A stretch of 64,000 nt of DNA from Bacillota bacterium (GCA_023392075.1 JAEVZU010000213.1:7404-71403); one strand, 5' to 3'. Counted from the stretch's first letter, positions 1 through 9,753 are shown. The notes: generated by a model from the sequence alone, not told the origin. A program made the numbers and translations.

Positions 1-1586
1 CCATTTCTGGTGAGTTCAAAGGCCTGACGGATGATTTCATAGGTAAGTCCGTCAACCTTGATATCCATCTGGATGGCAGTAATACCTTCGGTAGTACCTG
101 CCACTTTGAAGTCCATGTCTCCGAAGAAATCTTCTATACCTTGTATGTCCATAAAGGTAATAAAATTGTCGGGATTTTCTTCATCTATTACCAAACCTGC
201 CGAAATACCTGCAACAGGAGCTTTAATAGGCACACCTGCATCCATCAAAGCCAAAGTACTGCCGCATACACTTCCCTGCGAGGTGGAGCCGTTTGACATC
301 AATACTTCCGATACAAGTCTGAAAGCATATGGAAATTCCTGCTCCGACGGTATTACAGGTACAAGTGATCTCTCTGCAAGAGCGCCGTGGCCGATTTCTC
401 TTCTGCCGGGACCTCTTGAAGTTTTTGCCTCACCTACACTGTAGCCGGGGAAATTGTAATGGTGCATATATCTCTTGGTTTCTTCGGTATCAATACCGTC
501 CAGCATTTGTACATCTCCCATGGCACCAAGTGTAATGGTTGTCAATACCTGGGTCTGTCCCCTTTGGAAAAGCCCTGAACCATGTGTTCTTGGGAGTATG
601 CCTACTTCTGCGGAGAGAGCCCTTATTTCATCAAGACGTCTTCCGTCAACACGTTTACCTTCCTTGAGGATGTACTCACGGACGACCTTTTTTTCAAGCT
701 TGTAGATTGCATCATTGATTTTTGCCTGCATTTCAGGGAACTGTTCGGCAAGCGCAGCCTGAGTTTCCTCTGTCAGTTTGTTTACCTTGTCATCTCTGTC
801 CTGCTTGTCGGTTGCGAGCACCGCTTCACGCATTGTTTCATAGCCATAAGCTTTTACGGCTGCAAACAAGTCTGCGGGTACTTCTGCTGATTCATAAGTA
901 AATTTAGGCTTACCTATTTCTTTTACGATATCATTTATAAAATCACATATTCTTTTGATTTCTTCATGGCCTTTTTTTATGGCATCGAGCATTACATCAT
1001 CGGGAACAATGTCGGCACCAGCTTCGATCATTGTTATTTTTTCCTTTGTTCCTGCAAGGGTAACATACATTTTGCTCTTTGCACGCTGTTCTTCATTTGG
1101 ATTAATAATAACTTCATTATCAATCAAACCCAAAACCACACCGCCGATAGGTCCGTTGAAAGGTATGTCGGAAATGCTTATTGCAACCGATGCACCGATC
1201 ATGGCTGCAATTTCGGGTGAATTGTCCTGTTCCACCGACATTACGGTGTTTACAACAGCAACATCATTTCTAAGATCTTTTGGAAAAAGTGGTCTGATAG
1301 GTCTGTCAATAACTCTTGAAGTCAATATGGCCTTTTCCGACGGTTTTCCCTCTCTTTTTATGAAACCGCCCGGTATCTTGCCGACCGCATATAAACGTTC
1401 TTCATAGTCAACACTCAAAGGGAAAAAGTCTATTCCATCCCTTGGTGATGCTGATGCTGTGGCACTGGACATTATTACAGTGTCACCATATCTTATCAAT
1501 GCCGCTCCGTTTGCCAGCTGTGCCAACTTTCCCGTTTCAACGGAAAGTGTTCTGCCGGCCAGTTCCATGCTAAATGTTTTAAACAT
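1..1586 (-). CDS. pnp: polyribonucleotide nucleotidyltransferase (PNPase), 5' part
   Basis: Phosphorolytic 3'-5' exoribonuclease of RNA turnover. Reading leftward from ATG at 1586 the frame is open to the window edge (about 528 codons; C-terminus with KH/S1 domains lies outside). The protein opens MFKTFSMELAGRTLSVETGK and continues through the first RNase PH domain (FPLSVDYEERLYAVGKIPGG, then RPIRPLFP), the all-alpha linker, and the second PH domain (EGKRVDGRRLDEIRAL, GSGLFQRGQTQVL, SNGSTSQGSVCGSTLA), all PNPase hallmarks. An AGGAGG site lies 7 bases before the ATG. It follows rpsO in the same direction, the usual bacterial order. A long hairpin in its leader suggests post-transcriptional control. 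Incomplete only because the window ends. Confidence 0.97.
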   Translation of the reverse strand, partial: MFKTFSMELAGRTLSVETGKLAQLANGAALIRYGDTVIMSSATASASPRDGIDFFPLSVDYEERLYAVGKIPGGFIKREGKPSEKAILTSRVIDRPIRPLFPKDLRNDVAVVNTVMSVEQDNSPEIAAMIGASVAISISDIPFNGPIGGVVLGLIDNEVIINPNEEQRAKSKMYVTLAGTKEKITMIEAGADIVPDDVMLDAIKKGHEEIKRICDFINDIVKEIGKPKFTYESAEVPADLFAAVKAYGYETMREAVLATDKQDRDDKVNKLTEETQAALAEQFPEMQAKINDAIYKLEKKVVREYILKEGKRVDGRRLDEIRALSAEVGILPRTHGSGLFQRGQTQVLTTITLGAMGDVQMLDGIDTEETKRYMHHYNFPGYSVGEAKTSRGPGRREIGHGALAERSLVPVIPSEQEFPYAFRLVSEVLMSNGSTSQGSVCGSTLALMDAGVPIKAPVAGISAGLVIDEENPDNFITFMDIQGIEDFFGDMDFKVAGTTEGITAIQMDIKVDGLTYEIIRQAFELTRN

Positions 1587-1633
1587 GTTAGTCCTCCTAA
1601 GTTTTTTAATAGTTTTTCATATGCTATTTAAAA

Positions 1634-1706
1634 CTATAGACTGTAGCATGTAGATTCTGCGTCAAAACTGTTTTTTGGCGCACAATCTACCTTCTACCGT
1701 CCATAG
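1634..1706 (-). promoter_or_regulatory. long near-perfect stem-loop in the pnp leader
   Basis: The 73 bases form an imperfect palindrome about 48 bases before the pnp start. On the transcribed strand the arms run from CTATGGAC...GGTAGATT...CCAAAA to TTTTG...AATCTAC...GTCTATAG. I count about 34 paired positions with six or so isolated mismatches and a loop of about 5 nt (AACAG). A double-stranded stem of this length is a typical RNase III substrate. In E. coli a pnp leader stem-loop cut by RNase III underlies PNPase autoregulation; whether the same happens here is inference. A small palindromic repeat is the alternative. Confidence 0.6.
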
Positions 1707-1814
1707 CCATATGCAATATTAATATTATTTCTTCTTTTTTATTTCTTATTTCAATATAAAACACTTAAATTTTACCACAAAAATTATGTACAGGCACCTT
1801 CCAAAGTAAACTAG

Positions 1815-1841
1815 AAAACAGGCAGGCCTTAGCCTGCCTGT
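1815..1841 (-). terminator. rpsO terminator or rpsO-pnp intercistronic hairpin
   Basis: A perfect 9-bp stem (ACAGGCAGG / CCTGCCTGT) with a 6-nt loop starts 11 bases after the rpsO stop and is followed on the transcribed strand by TTTTC. The U-tract is short, so partial read-through into pnp is likely. Confidence 0.65.
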
Positions 1842-1851
1842 CCTATAATAA

Positions 1852-2115
1852 TTACTTTCTTAGACCAAGTTTCTCAATAATAGTACGATATCTTTCAATA
1901 TCATTCTTTTGAAGATAGTTTAACAAACCTCTTCTGGCACCAACCATCTTAAGAAGTCCTCTTCTTGAGTGGTGATCCTTCTTGTGAGTCTTTAAATGAT
2001 CATTGAGGTGATTGATTCTTTCAGTAAGAATGGCAACCTGAACCTCGGGTGAACCTGTATCGCCTTCATGAAGCTGATACTTTGTAATTATTTCCTGCTT
2101 TACTTCCTTAAACAT
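1852..2115 (-). CDS. rpsO: 30S ribosomal protein S15
   Basis: Small-subunit ribosomal protein that binds the central domain of 16S rRNA. The 87-residue product (MFKEVKQEIITKYQLHEGDT...EKLGLRK) has the full family length with the conserved GDTGSPEVQVAILTERI and HSRRGLLKMVGARRGLLNYL segments. The start is the ATG at 2115, which has GGAGG 8 bases upstream; an in-frame start five codons earlier has no such site and would add residues the family lacks. It lies directly upstream of pnp in the same direction, with a hairpin between the two. Confidence 0.97.
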   Translation of the reverse strand: MFKEVKQEIITKYQLHEGDTGSPEVQVAILTERINHLNDHLKTHKKDHHSRRGLLKMVGARRGLLNYLQKNDIERYRTIIEKLGLRK

Positions 2116-2216
2116 GTTGTAAACCTCCAATAATAAATAATAATTAAGCGCCGTAAACCATGTAATTGGACGGAGAACCCAAAAACGGAGTTAACGGTTT
2201 AAATTTGTACCTTGGT

Positions 2217-2245
2217 ATTTTAGCATATTTCATAATTATTTACAA
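2217..2245 (-). promoter_or_regulatory. rpsO promoter
   Basis: On the minus strand TTGTAA (2245-2240) is followed after 17 bases by TAAAAT (2222-2217), the -10 being preceded by TATGC (extended type). This leaves a leader of about 95 nt before the rpsO ATG with several short complementary segments (CCGTTAAC near 2195, GGTTTACGG near 2155). The leader could bind S15, but no known leader class was recognised. Between here and 2427 I see only AT-rich DNA upstream of the plus-strand operon. Confidence 0.55.
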
Positions 2246-2427
2246 TATTTAATTTATTCATTCACCTGATCCCAACTAAATTCCCGGATTGATTTGAAAG
2301 ATGAGCACTGGTAGTTATGATAAATTAATAATTTTTTGTCTGATTATATAGATATAAATTATATGGAATAAAATGCAACAAAATAATATAATTACTATAT
2401 TACTTGTTTAACGAAGGAGATGATGCA

Positions 2428-3384
2428 ATGAATAACAACTCTGCTCTTTTAAGAAAAATTGCTGACAATGTTGAAAAAGTTATTGTTGGTAAAAGAAATG
2501 CGATAGAACTGACACTGGTTGCTCTGGTTTGCAACGGACACGTATTGTTGGAAGACGTTCCCGGCGTCGGTAAAACCAGTATGGTATCCGCATTGGCAAA
2601 GTCGGTTTCTGCTTCCTTCAAAAGAATTCAGTTTACTCCAGACATTCTACCCTCCGATATAACCGGCTTTTCTATCTATAATCAAAAAACCTGCGAATTT
2701 GAATTCAGACCCGGAAGTGCAATGTGTCAGATTTTATTGGCCGATGAAATAAACAGAACCTCGCCCAAAACCCAATCCAGTCTTCTTGAGATAATGGAAG
2801 AAAACCAGGTCACTGTTGACGGTACCACGTACAAGCTTCCCAAGCCCTTTATGGTGTTGGCGACTCAGAATCCCATCGAGTACATTGGTACATATCCTTT
2901 GCCGGAAGCTCAAATGGACCGTTTCTTTTTGAAGATATCTCTCGGTTATCCCCAGGCCGGTGAAGAAGTATATATTTTATCCAGATTCCTTCAGGATAAT
3001 CCTCTGGAAACTCTTGAACCTGTTGCCGAGAGCTCTGACATTATCAATATGCAGAATGAAGTAAAACAGGTTTATCTGGATAAAACCTTGAAAAACTACG
3101 TTGTAGACATTGTCAACATGACAAGAAAAAATGATTACATTGCTCTGGGATCAAGCCCCAGAGGGTCACTTGCAGTATGTCGTGCTGCTCAGGCCTGGGC
3201 ATATTACCACGGCAGAGATTATGTACTTCCGGAAGACATAAAAAAGATGCTGCTCCCCACTCTTTCACACCGCATTATTCTTAAACAGGAAGCTAAATTA
3301 AAGAAAATGTCTGCACTCGATATTTTATCCAATATTATAGACAAGGTTTATATACCTTTGGTAGATAATTATGAGAAAAAATAG
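2428..3384 (+). CDS. MoxR-family AAA+ ATPase
   Basis: Probable chaperone-type ATPase (318 aa) that acts with von Willebrand-like or DUF58 proteins; its client here is unknown. Walker A is in EDVPGVGKTSM, Walker B in LLADEINRTSPKTQSSLLEIM, and the sensor region is FMVLATQNPIEYIGTYPLPEAQ, all typical of the MoxR clade. The ATG at 2428 is chosen because GAAGGAGATG stands just before it; a TTG eight codons upstream lacks a site. The stop overlaps the DUF58 start by 14 bases, and the transglutaminase gene follows, giving the widespread moxR-DUF58-transglutaminase operon. Confidence 0.93.
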   Translation: MNNNSALLRKIADNVEKVIVGKRNAIELTLVALVCNGHVLLEDVPGVGKTSMVSALAKSVSASFKRIQFTPDILPSDITGFSIYNQKTCEFEFRPGSAMCQILLADEINRTSPKTQSSLLEIMEENQVTVDGTTYKLPKPFMVLATQNPIEYIGTYPLPEAQMDRFFLKISLGYPQAGEEVYILSRFLQDNPLETLEPVAESSDIINMQNEVKQVYLDKTLKNYVVDIVNMTRKNDYIALGSSPRGSLAVCRAAQAWAYYHGRDYVLPEDIKKMLLPTLSHRIILKQEAKLKKMSALDILSNIIDKVYIPLVDNYEKK

Positions 3385-4570
3385 GATAACTTTTATATTT
3401 TTATTTATATTGGCAATTATATTCCGGTACAATTTCGGCGGCTTTGCTCCATCCTTTTTCTTTTTTACATTGCTGTCACTGCTTATTTTTTCCATTGGTT
3501 ACACTATCTATGTATACATGCGTTTTAAATTTGTTCAGGACATCAATAAAAGAGTAATTACCAAGGGAGAGTCTGTAAAACTTGTGGTCAAGCTAAGCAA
3601 TGAAGACTTTATGATTTACCCCTATGTTTATGTATCTTTTTTTGGCTCACATACTCTTTTCAATGCTGAAACATACTCACAAAGTCTGTCAATTACCCCT
3701 TTTTCAAAAAAAGAATTTGTTTTTGATATGGAATGCAGGTACAGGGGTGAATATGAGGTAGGAATAAGTGATATTCATATTGAAGATTTTTTAGGCCTTA
3801 TAAGGTTAAAATATAAATTGCCGGAAACAAAAAAAATCATTGTATTTCCTAAAATTGAACATTTATTCAAGTTTGACATATTTACTACAAATAGTTTCGA
3901 ATTACAAAGCTCATCCCAGGGTGCCGTTGAAGATGTGAATAATATCAAGGATATGAGAATGTACCAATACGGTGACAGCTTCAGAAAGATACACTGGAAA
4001 TTATCAGCCAGGAGCAATAATTGGATGATTAAGAATTACCAGTGTACTTCCGATGCAAATGTCAATATACTTATAGATCTAAGGCAAAATCCTTATCCGG
4101 GTGAAATTACAATAGTACTGGAAGATAAAATAATTGAAGCTGCTGTTGCAGTACTCAATTATTATCTTCAGAAGGGTATATCCGTCAACTACATGTACTT
4201 TGATGATAAAATAGAAATTTTAAAGGCTTCCAACAGGCATGAATTCGAGTACATTTATAAAACACTATCCAATGTGCCCTTCAATCAGAAGGTGCCGTTG
4301 GCAGATATTGTATCGCTCCACTACGAAAGCAGTAATAATACCAATGATATGATAATCCTTACAAGCATTCTGGATGTTGATCTGTATAATGTTATTTACA
4401 AGGCTCAGATTACCAATCATTCAATTTGTCTGATATACATATCTCCTGGAAATCTTGTCAAGGAGAAGTTTGATGTAGTAAACGATATCCTGGATATTCT
4501 GCCTGAAATAGGTGTAAGAGCATATACTGTCAATCCCGAGGATGATATTAAAATGGTACTGGGGGGTTAA
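3371..4570 (+). CDS. DUF58 domain membrane protein
   Basis: A 399-residue protein of unknown biochemical role. Two hydrophobic segments near residues 7-22 and 27-48 anchor it. A cytoplasmic region follows, with the DUF58 signature YGDSFRKIHWKLSARSN around residues 205-220, and then a von Willebrand-like fold segment (NVNILIDLRQNPYP). It starts inside the end of moxR and ends 4 bases before the transglutaminase gene, so the three are probably translationally coupled. DUF58 proteins usually accompany MoxR ATPases; the physical partnership is inferred from that and from this arrangement. Confidence 0.9.
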   Translation: MRKNRITFIFLFILAIIFRYNFGGFAPSFFFFTLLSLLIFSIGYTIYVYMRFKFVQDINKRVITKGESVKLVVKLSNEDFMIYPYVYVSFFGSHTLFNAETYSQSLSITPFSKKEFVFDMECRYRGEYEVGISDIHIEDFLGLIRLKYKLPETKKIIVFPKIEHLFKFDIFTTNSFELQSSSQGAVEDVNNIKDMRMYQYGDSFRKIHWKLSARSNNWMIKNYQCTSDANVNILIDLRQNPYPGEITIVLEDKIIEAAVAVLNYYLQKGISVNYMYFDDKIEILKASNRHEFEYIYKTLSNVPFNQKVPLADIVSLHYESSNNTNDMIILTSILDVDLYNVIYKAQITNHSICLIYISPGNLVKEKFDVVNDILDILPEIGVRAYTVNPEDDIKMVLGG

Positions 4571-4574
4571 TCCG

Positions 4575-7034
4575 ATGACGCGTGAAAACAAATTTGGAGT
4601 GCTTGCGAATTTAATACTTGTTATGCTTATGTCCTCAGGTATCAGCCAGACACTTTATACTTCGCTGTTTATGACCCAGACTCTGAGCTGGATGATATTT
4701 TTGGCCGTAATCCCTCTCACCCTGCTGTTTTTTCTTATGTTCAGAAATAAAATTTCATCGCTCGTGTCATTTATTTCAATTGCTGTAATACTGACGGCCG
4801 GGTCTGCAGTAATTGCTTTTAAAACCGGTTCAGAAAGTGTATTTATATGGCTGAACCGGTATTTTATATGGTTTGTGGATATAACCAACGGCTACAAGGA
4901 TATTTCCGTCCCCCTTTTCACCACAATAACAGTACTCTCAATAACATTTATCATTACTCTTTTTGTTTTTATATTTACCATTAAATTTTATAACTTTTAT
5001 GTAACTACCATACTATTCTTCAGTATTTTCTTTGTCCAGCTCCAACTGAATATTTCAGGCAGTGATTTATCTTTTGTACTCTTTATCTTTTCCTTCCTGT
5101 TGTATTATTTCTTTTATATATTACAAAAAAGAGATAAGGAGAAAACCTATGATGCGGGAAACAGGCTCAAATACCTTATATATACCTTGCCCGTGTGCAT
5201 TATGGTCATTGCAATAACATTCTTGTTTCCTCTCAATCAGGGGCGTTTTTCCATTCCCTGGCTTGATACAAAAATAGATAAATCCATAGACGGAATTATC
5301 AATAAGTTTTCAAATGTAGATGTTTCTTCCTTTGATTATTTCTCATTTGGAATTTCAGGGTTCGGAAAAACCGACAAATTAGGAGGAAATCTCAAACTGA
5401 ACAATACTCATGTTATGAATGTTAAAACCGAGCATTCAAACCTGTATTTACGCGCTGCCTCAAAGGTTACCTATGACGGGCACCGCTGGTATGCCGACGA
5501 AAACAATTTTGATTCCCTCGGTTTGGGACAGGTATATGACAGACAGCTTAGTTCCGATACCTCTTTGATGTTTATGGGCCTTTTATCAGCCCTTAAAGCT
5601 GAAACCTTTTCACTTGATATGAATAAAAATGACTATTTTGAAGCTTCCAATGCGGAAGTTGAATTTGTAAATATGAAAACAAAATCAATATTCATGCCGG
5701 TTAAAGCTTATAATCTAAGGTTCGGGTCAATGCAGGAAGTACTTCAGGATAATGAGCAAATGCTTTCCACAAAAGATATCCAGGGTAAGGGCTTCTCCTA
5801 TAACCTTAAATATTTTAACTTAAACCTGAAAAATGAAAAGCTGATTGAATTGCTGAGAAAAAGCAAAAAATCCGATAACATCACCGGTATGCGGAACAAA
5901 TACAATGTAAGAACACAAAATTCTGATGCTGTGACTTCCGTCAGAAGTGCCGACTTTGCTGAGCCCACGGAAGTTCCTGTTTTAAGGAGCAATAATTATA
6001 TTGACTCGCTTTACGAAAAATATACCCAGCTTCCCGAAACAATCACACCAAGAGTGAGAGAACTTGCACAGGAAATTACCAAAGATAAAAATAATAATTA
6101 TGACATGGCAAAGGCAATAGAAACCTACCTTTCGAAAAATTATCCCTATACCCTGGCTCCAGGAACCCCGCCCAGAAGCAGAGACTTTGTAGATTATTTC
6201 CTCTTTGAGGGCAAAAAGGGCTACTGCACCTATTATGCTTCGGCTATGACGGTATTGCTGAGATGCCTGGATATACCGGCCAGATATGTGGAGGGATATA
6301 TTTTACCCCCTGAAAAAAAGGACGGAGTATATAAAGTAACCAATCAACAGGCTCATGCTTGGGTTGAAGTTTATTTTGACGGATTTGGCTGGATCCCCTT
6401 CGAACCAACCTCTCCTTTTGTTGCAAACCTTTACAACGACAGAACAATTTCTGCCACCATCAGCGGCGAAATGCTGGATACAGGTTATGAGGATTATATG
6501 GAAATGATGGACAAATACAGAAATCAGGGAGCTGCAGTAACTTATGACCTTGATACTGAGACTGAAACTGATTCCGGAATGAAAAAACCGGTATTGACCT
6601 TAATAATTATTTCAGCTGTAATAGCTTTAATTGTGCTGGTCATCGGTACAATTGCCTCAATTAATTACTTTAAGTTTTATAATCTTCAGAGGAAAATAAA
6701 AAAAGGTGATCCAAATTCTTCAATGTTAATTGCCTATAGTTATATTTTAAAAGCCCTGAAATTCCAGGGAGTTAATGTACATCCCGGTGAAACACCTACT
6801 CAGTTTAGTGAAAGAGTTGAAAAAATCTTTGATATTAAGAGCTTCTCTTTCAATAAAACCAGTTTCACAAAGATTTCAGGTTATTACGTAAAAGCCAGGT
6901 ACAGCCGTAATACTTTGACACATAAAGAGATTGAACAGACTCTTGAATTCATTAACGTCTTACTGGAATTGATATTTGAGAAATCCGGCAGATTTAAGTT
7001 CGGATTCTCAAGATACCTGCTGGGAAGGTTCTAA
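4575..7034 (+). CDS. TgpA-like membrane transglutaminase-domain protein
   Basis: An 819-residue membrane protein. About six hydrophobic helices fill the first 210 residues. An extracytoplasmic transglutaminase-like domain follows, with Cys551 in GYCTYYASAMTVLLRCLDIP, His594 in QAHAWVEVYFDGFGW, and an acidic Glu610 in PFEPT where the third catalytic residue sits in this family. A further membrane helix near 680-705 leads to a DUF4129-like C-terminal tail. The ATG at 4575 is preceded by a GGGGGG run; a start 11 codons earlier would overlap the DUF58 gene. Substrate unknown; the family is thought to act on envelope proteins or peptides. Confidence 0.88.
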   Translation: MTRENKFGVLANLILVMLMSSGISQTLYTSLFMTQTLSWMIFLAVIPLTLLFFLMFRNKISSLVSFISIAVILTAGSAVIAFKTGSESVFIWLNRYFIWFVDITNGYKDISVPLFTTITVLSITFIITLFVFIFTIKFYNFYVTTILFFSIFFVQLQLNISGSDLSFVLFIFSFLLYYFFYILQKRDKEKTYDAGNRLKYLIYTLPVCIMVIAITFLFPLNQGRFSIPWLDTKIDKSIDGIINKFSNVDVSSFDYFSFGISGFGKTDKLGGNLKLNNTHVMNVKTEHSNLYLRAASKVTYDGHRWYADENNFDSLGLGQVYDRQLSSDTSLMFMGLLSALKAETFSLDMNKNDYFEASNAEVEFVNMKTKSIFMPVKAYNLRFGSMQEVLQDNEQMLSTKDIQGKGFSYNLKYFNLNLKNEKLIELLRKSKKSDNITGMRNKYNVRTQNSDAVTSVRSADFAEPTEVPVLRSNNYIDSLYEKYTQLPETITPRVRELAQEITKDKNNNYDMAKAIETYLSKNYPYTLAPGTPPRSRDFVDYFLFEGKKGYCTYYASAMTVLLRCLDIPARYVEGYILPPEKKDGVYKVTNQQAHAWVEVYFDGFGWIPFEPTSPFVANLYNDRTISATISGEMLDTGYEDYMEMMDKYRNQGAAVTYDLDTETETDSGMKKPVLTLIIISAVIALIVLVIGTIASINYFKFYNLQRKIKKGDPNSSMLIAYSYILKALKFQGVNVHPGETPTQFSERVEKIFDIKSFSFNKTSFTKISGYYVKARYSRNTLTHKEIEQTLEFINVLLELIFEKSGRFKFGFSRYLLGRF

Positions 7035-7104
7035 AGTTGATTAATACTTTAATACGTTGTGCTGATTGGGATTTTGTTTTGGCTTTACAGATAGGTTTAA
7101 TCTG

Positions 7105-7250
7105 AATCAAATGGTAACTTCCGTACTAACTTCATAAAATAAGGATGCACCCAAAACAATTAACTCCTTTACCTTCGTCGACAATTTTATGGTAATTGTT
7201 TTTAATCGTGCATCTTATTTTATGAAGTTGTCCTCACGTACCATTTGATT
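7105..7250. repeat. long interrupted palindrome between convergent genes
   Basis: The 319-base gap between the transglutaminase gene and the GH127 gene is dominated by this inverted repeat. Four matched blocks recur in reverse order on the right side: AATCAAATGGTA, AACTTCATAAAATAA, GATGCAC and AAAACAATTA, separated by unmatched spacers. The centre is about 7178. It may terminate both convergent transcripts or be a non-autonomous palindromic element; no coding potential was seen. Confidence 0.75.
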
Positions 7251-7353
7251 ATAATTATCTGTTCGCGTACTTGCATAATCAGCATAAACTGTGCCGCTGG
7301 AAAGTTGAGCGACAATTTAACCGGCACTACGAGCCAACTTATTAATCTTCTGC

Positions 7354-9666
7354 CTATTTTATTTTGAAGTATGCGTGGTACGGTACATTATAAGCTGCAA
7401 AATTCGGAATTATCAAAAGACCGCCGGTAATAAAATTCAACGGACCATCTGCAGGAATAAATGCCTTTGATATATCCCCGGAATTCAAAGTAAGCTCCAT
7501 GTACTTATTAACCTCACTTATTCCTACCATTACCAGGGGGCCGTACATAATTGCCGCAATGGATGGATCGTCTGGAGTCCTTTCTGCGCGGAAAGTAAAT
7601 GGCGTTGATATTTCAAGCTGATCTCCCCTGTTCCATTCTCTTGACAGTGTTACATAACTTGAGGGCTTGGCAGCAATGTTCTGAACCGTACCATTTATTT
7701 TTACCGTGAAACCTTTTTCAATCCAATATGGTACCCGTAACTTAATGTCAAGCTTTCCGCTGCCGTCAATTAAAAGCTTTGTTGCCTGATCAGTCAGATA
7801 ATCACCGGTTTGAGTTATTTTAAAGCCCTTTTCCTTCCATACGAGTGTTGAAGCCATATATAAATTAACGTATAAAGCCGATTTATCAGCGGAACGAAAA
7901 TAAACCGAATCCTGATACTTTGTGTGATTTTCCATTCCTGTGCCGTGGCAGCAGGTGTTGCCATCGGTATCAAATTCCTTGCGGGAACCGGGACACAATG
8001 GCATAAAGTAAGTTGAACCGCCGTTCGGAGCACTCTGGTCCTGGGATGCAATTATGTGGTTATAGAGAGCTCTTTCATAATAGTCCATATATCCGGGTTC
8101 TGGACTTTGGAAGAACAGGTCTCTTGTCAGCTTCAGCATGTTGTATGTAGAACACGTCTCGGCAGTCTTATCGCCAATGTATCTTGCAATCCTGCCGGCT
8201 GCCCTGAACATTTCACCCTCGCCGTTACCGCCTATATTATAAGTATGGCTGTTAACAACCATATCCCAGAAGTTCTTTGCAACTTTATAGTAATACGGTT
8301 TTTTGTTTTGCACAAACATTTCCATAACACCAACTATTTGCGGAATATGCTGATTTGAATGAATGCCTCCAAGTGTGTCAATATTTTCAGCCATTGGCAC
8401 ATACAGTTTGTCATTGTCAAAAAATTCTGCTGCTTTCAGGAACTCCTGCTTTCCGGTTAAACCATAGAGCCTGGCCATTACCCCATTTATTCCTCCAAAC
8501 TCGCCTGCAATATACAAAGCCCACATATTTGCCCGTTTTTCTTCGGTCAGTCTGTTCAATCTGTTATACACCCAAGCTCCCAGCTTTGTACAAATATCCA
8601 GCGCTTGTTCGCTTCCCGCATGTACGTGGCAATCAACAAGTCCTGCCATTATTTTATGCAGCGTGTAATAAGGTGCCCATATTTTGGGATATGTAGTCAG
8701 TTCCTCCAGCTTATCAAATTGTTCCTCGGAATAACCGCTTAAAAATCCGGGACTGAATTTACCTGACACCACCATTGCATCCTGACATTTCCCCAATTCA
8801 GAAATCATGTAATCAATTTTTTTCTTGAATTTCACGTCCCGTGAGCCGGCATATGCCTGAGCTATAGCAGATAAATAATGCCCTGTTGTGTGCCCTCTCA
8901 GATTGCAGTCAGGAGCATCCCATCCCTCTGCCGGGGGAGCATTTTTTGTATCCAGCCCCGATGCCTCACGGAAATTGTAAAGCAGCTGGTCGTCATTAAC
9001 AGACAAAAGATACTGATAATCCCTGTCTCTTCCTGCTGTAAAGACTTTGTCCTCAATGGTCACACTGCTCAGTTCAAAGGGTTCTGCCGCTCTTTCATAT
9101 GGAATACTTGCAGCTTCAGGATCTGCTGCTGTTTGTTCTGAGCCTACCTTTACATTGGCCACCGCTTTTAAGCCAGTTCCTGATACTGTTCCATAGAGTT
9201 TAATTAATCCCGGCATTTGGCAGCAGGATTCATTGATTTCTTCCCACTCCACTGCGGCTATACCGGAGGTTCCATCGTCCTTCTCAACTATGGCCACTTT
9301 TGGAAGCTTCGGGATACATCCGGGCCGGCTTTGAATATTATATTCCTTAACCGCCGTTATAGTGCGTATGTTTTCTTTTTCCAGTACAGTTACTTCAAAT
9401 TCTCTTGATTCTGTATATTCACCTTTGGTTATGACAGCTACAAGTGTAACAATTGCATTACCTTTGCCTGCTTCAGGCCGCGTAACTTTACCATCATTGC
9501 TTATAGCATTTAAATATTTTGATTCCCATGAAATCCTGGAACCATATTTCCCTTCTAAAGGCAATTTCAAGTCGGCTTCCACTGTAAAAATATTTCCAAT
9601 ATATATGCCGGCCTTATCTGCTTTAACAATGTCACTGTCAGACATATTATATGACAACTCTGTCAT
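7354..9666 (-). CDS. GH127/GH146-type beta-L-arabinofuranosidase
   Basis: Probable retaining beta-L-arabinofuranosidase, 770 aa. The N-terminus (about 1-95) looks like an atrophied Ig-like domain (ISWES...AIVTLVAVI), followed by a second Ig-like stretch to about 175. The (alpha/alpha)6 catalytic region begins near 200 (RGHTTGHYLSAIAQAYA). The family's zinc-cysteine site is visible: Glu503 and Cys505 in KTAETCSTYNMLK, and Cys572-Cys573 in NTCCHGTGMENH. No signal peptide is present, so it probably acts inside the cell on imported oligosaccharides. It is the last gene of the transporter operon, 87 bases after the second permease. Known members act on hydroxyproline-linked arabino-oligosaccharides (Bifidobacterium HypBA1) or on pectic arabinan; the substrate here is inferred. 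Confidence 0.88.
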   Translation of the reverse strand: MTELSYNMSDSDIVKADKAGIYIGNIFTVEADLKLPLEGKYGSRISWESKYLNAISNDGKVTRPEAGKGNAIVTLVAVITKGEYTESREFEVTVLEKENIRTITAVKEYNIQSRPGCIPKLPKVAIVEKDDGTSGIAAVEWEEINESCCQMPGLIKLYGTVSGTGLKAVANVKVGSEQTAADPEAASIPYERAAEPFELSSVTIEDKVFTAGRDRDYQYLLSVNDDQLLYNFREASGLDTKNAPPAEGWDAPDCNLRGHTTGHYLSAIAQAYAGSRDVKFKKKIDYMISELGKCQDAMVVSGKFSPGFLSGYSEEQFDKLEELTTYPKIWAPYYTLHKIMAGLVDCHVHAGSEQALDICTKLGAWVYNRLNRLTEEKRANMWALYIAGEFGGINGVMARLYGLTGKQEFLKAAEFFDNDKLYVPMAENIDTLGGIHSNQHIPQIVGVMEMFVQNKKPYYYKVAKNFWDMVVNSHTYNIGGNGEGEMFRAAGRIARYIGDKTAETCSTYNMLKLTRDLFFQSPEPGYMDYYERALYNHIIASQDQSAPNGGSTYFMPLCPGSRKEFDTDGNTCCHGTGMENHTKYQDSVYFRSADKSALYVNLYMASTLVWKEKGFKITQTGDYLTDQATKLLIDGSGKLDIKLRVPYWIEKGFTVKINGTVQNIAAKPSSYVTLSREWNRGDQLEISTPFTFRAERTPDDPSIAAIMYGPLVMVGISEVNKYMELTLNSGDISKAFIPADGPLNFITGGLLIIPNFAAYNVPYHAYFKIK

Positions 9667-9709
9667 TATTGTTTTCCCCTTTCGAAAATAGACTCCATAT
9701 ATTTACACT

Positions 9710-9737
9710 ATTTTATATTAATCTAAATTATTTTCAA
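9710..9737 (-). promoter_or_regulatory. possible internal promoter for the GH127 gene
   Basis: In the 87-base gap between the second permease gene and the GH127 gene, TTGAAA (9737-9732) is followed after 16 bases by TAAAAT (9715-9710) on the minus strand. This would allow the enzyme to be made independently of the transporter. Confidence 0.4.
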
Positions 9738-9753
9738 TCTTTCTGTGACACCG

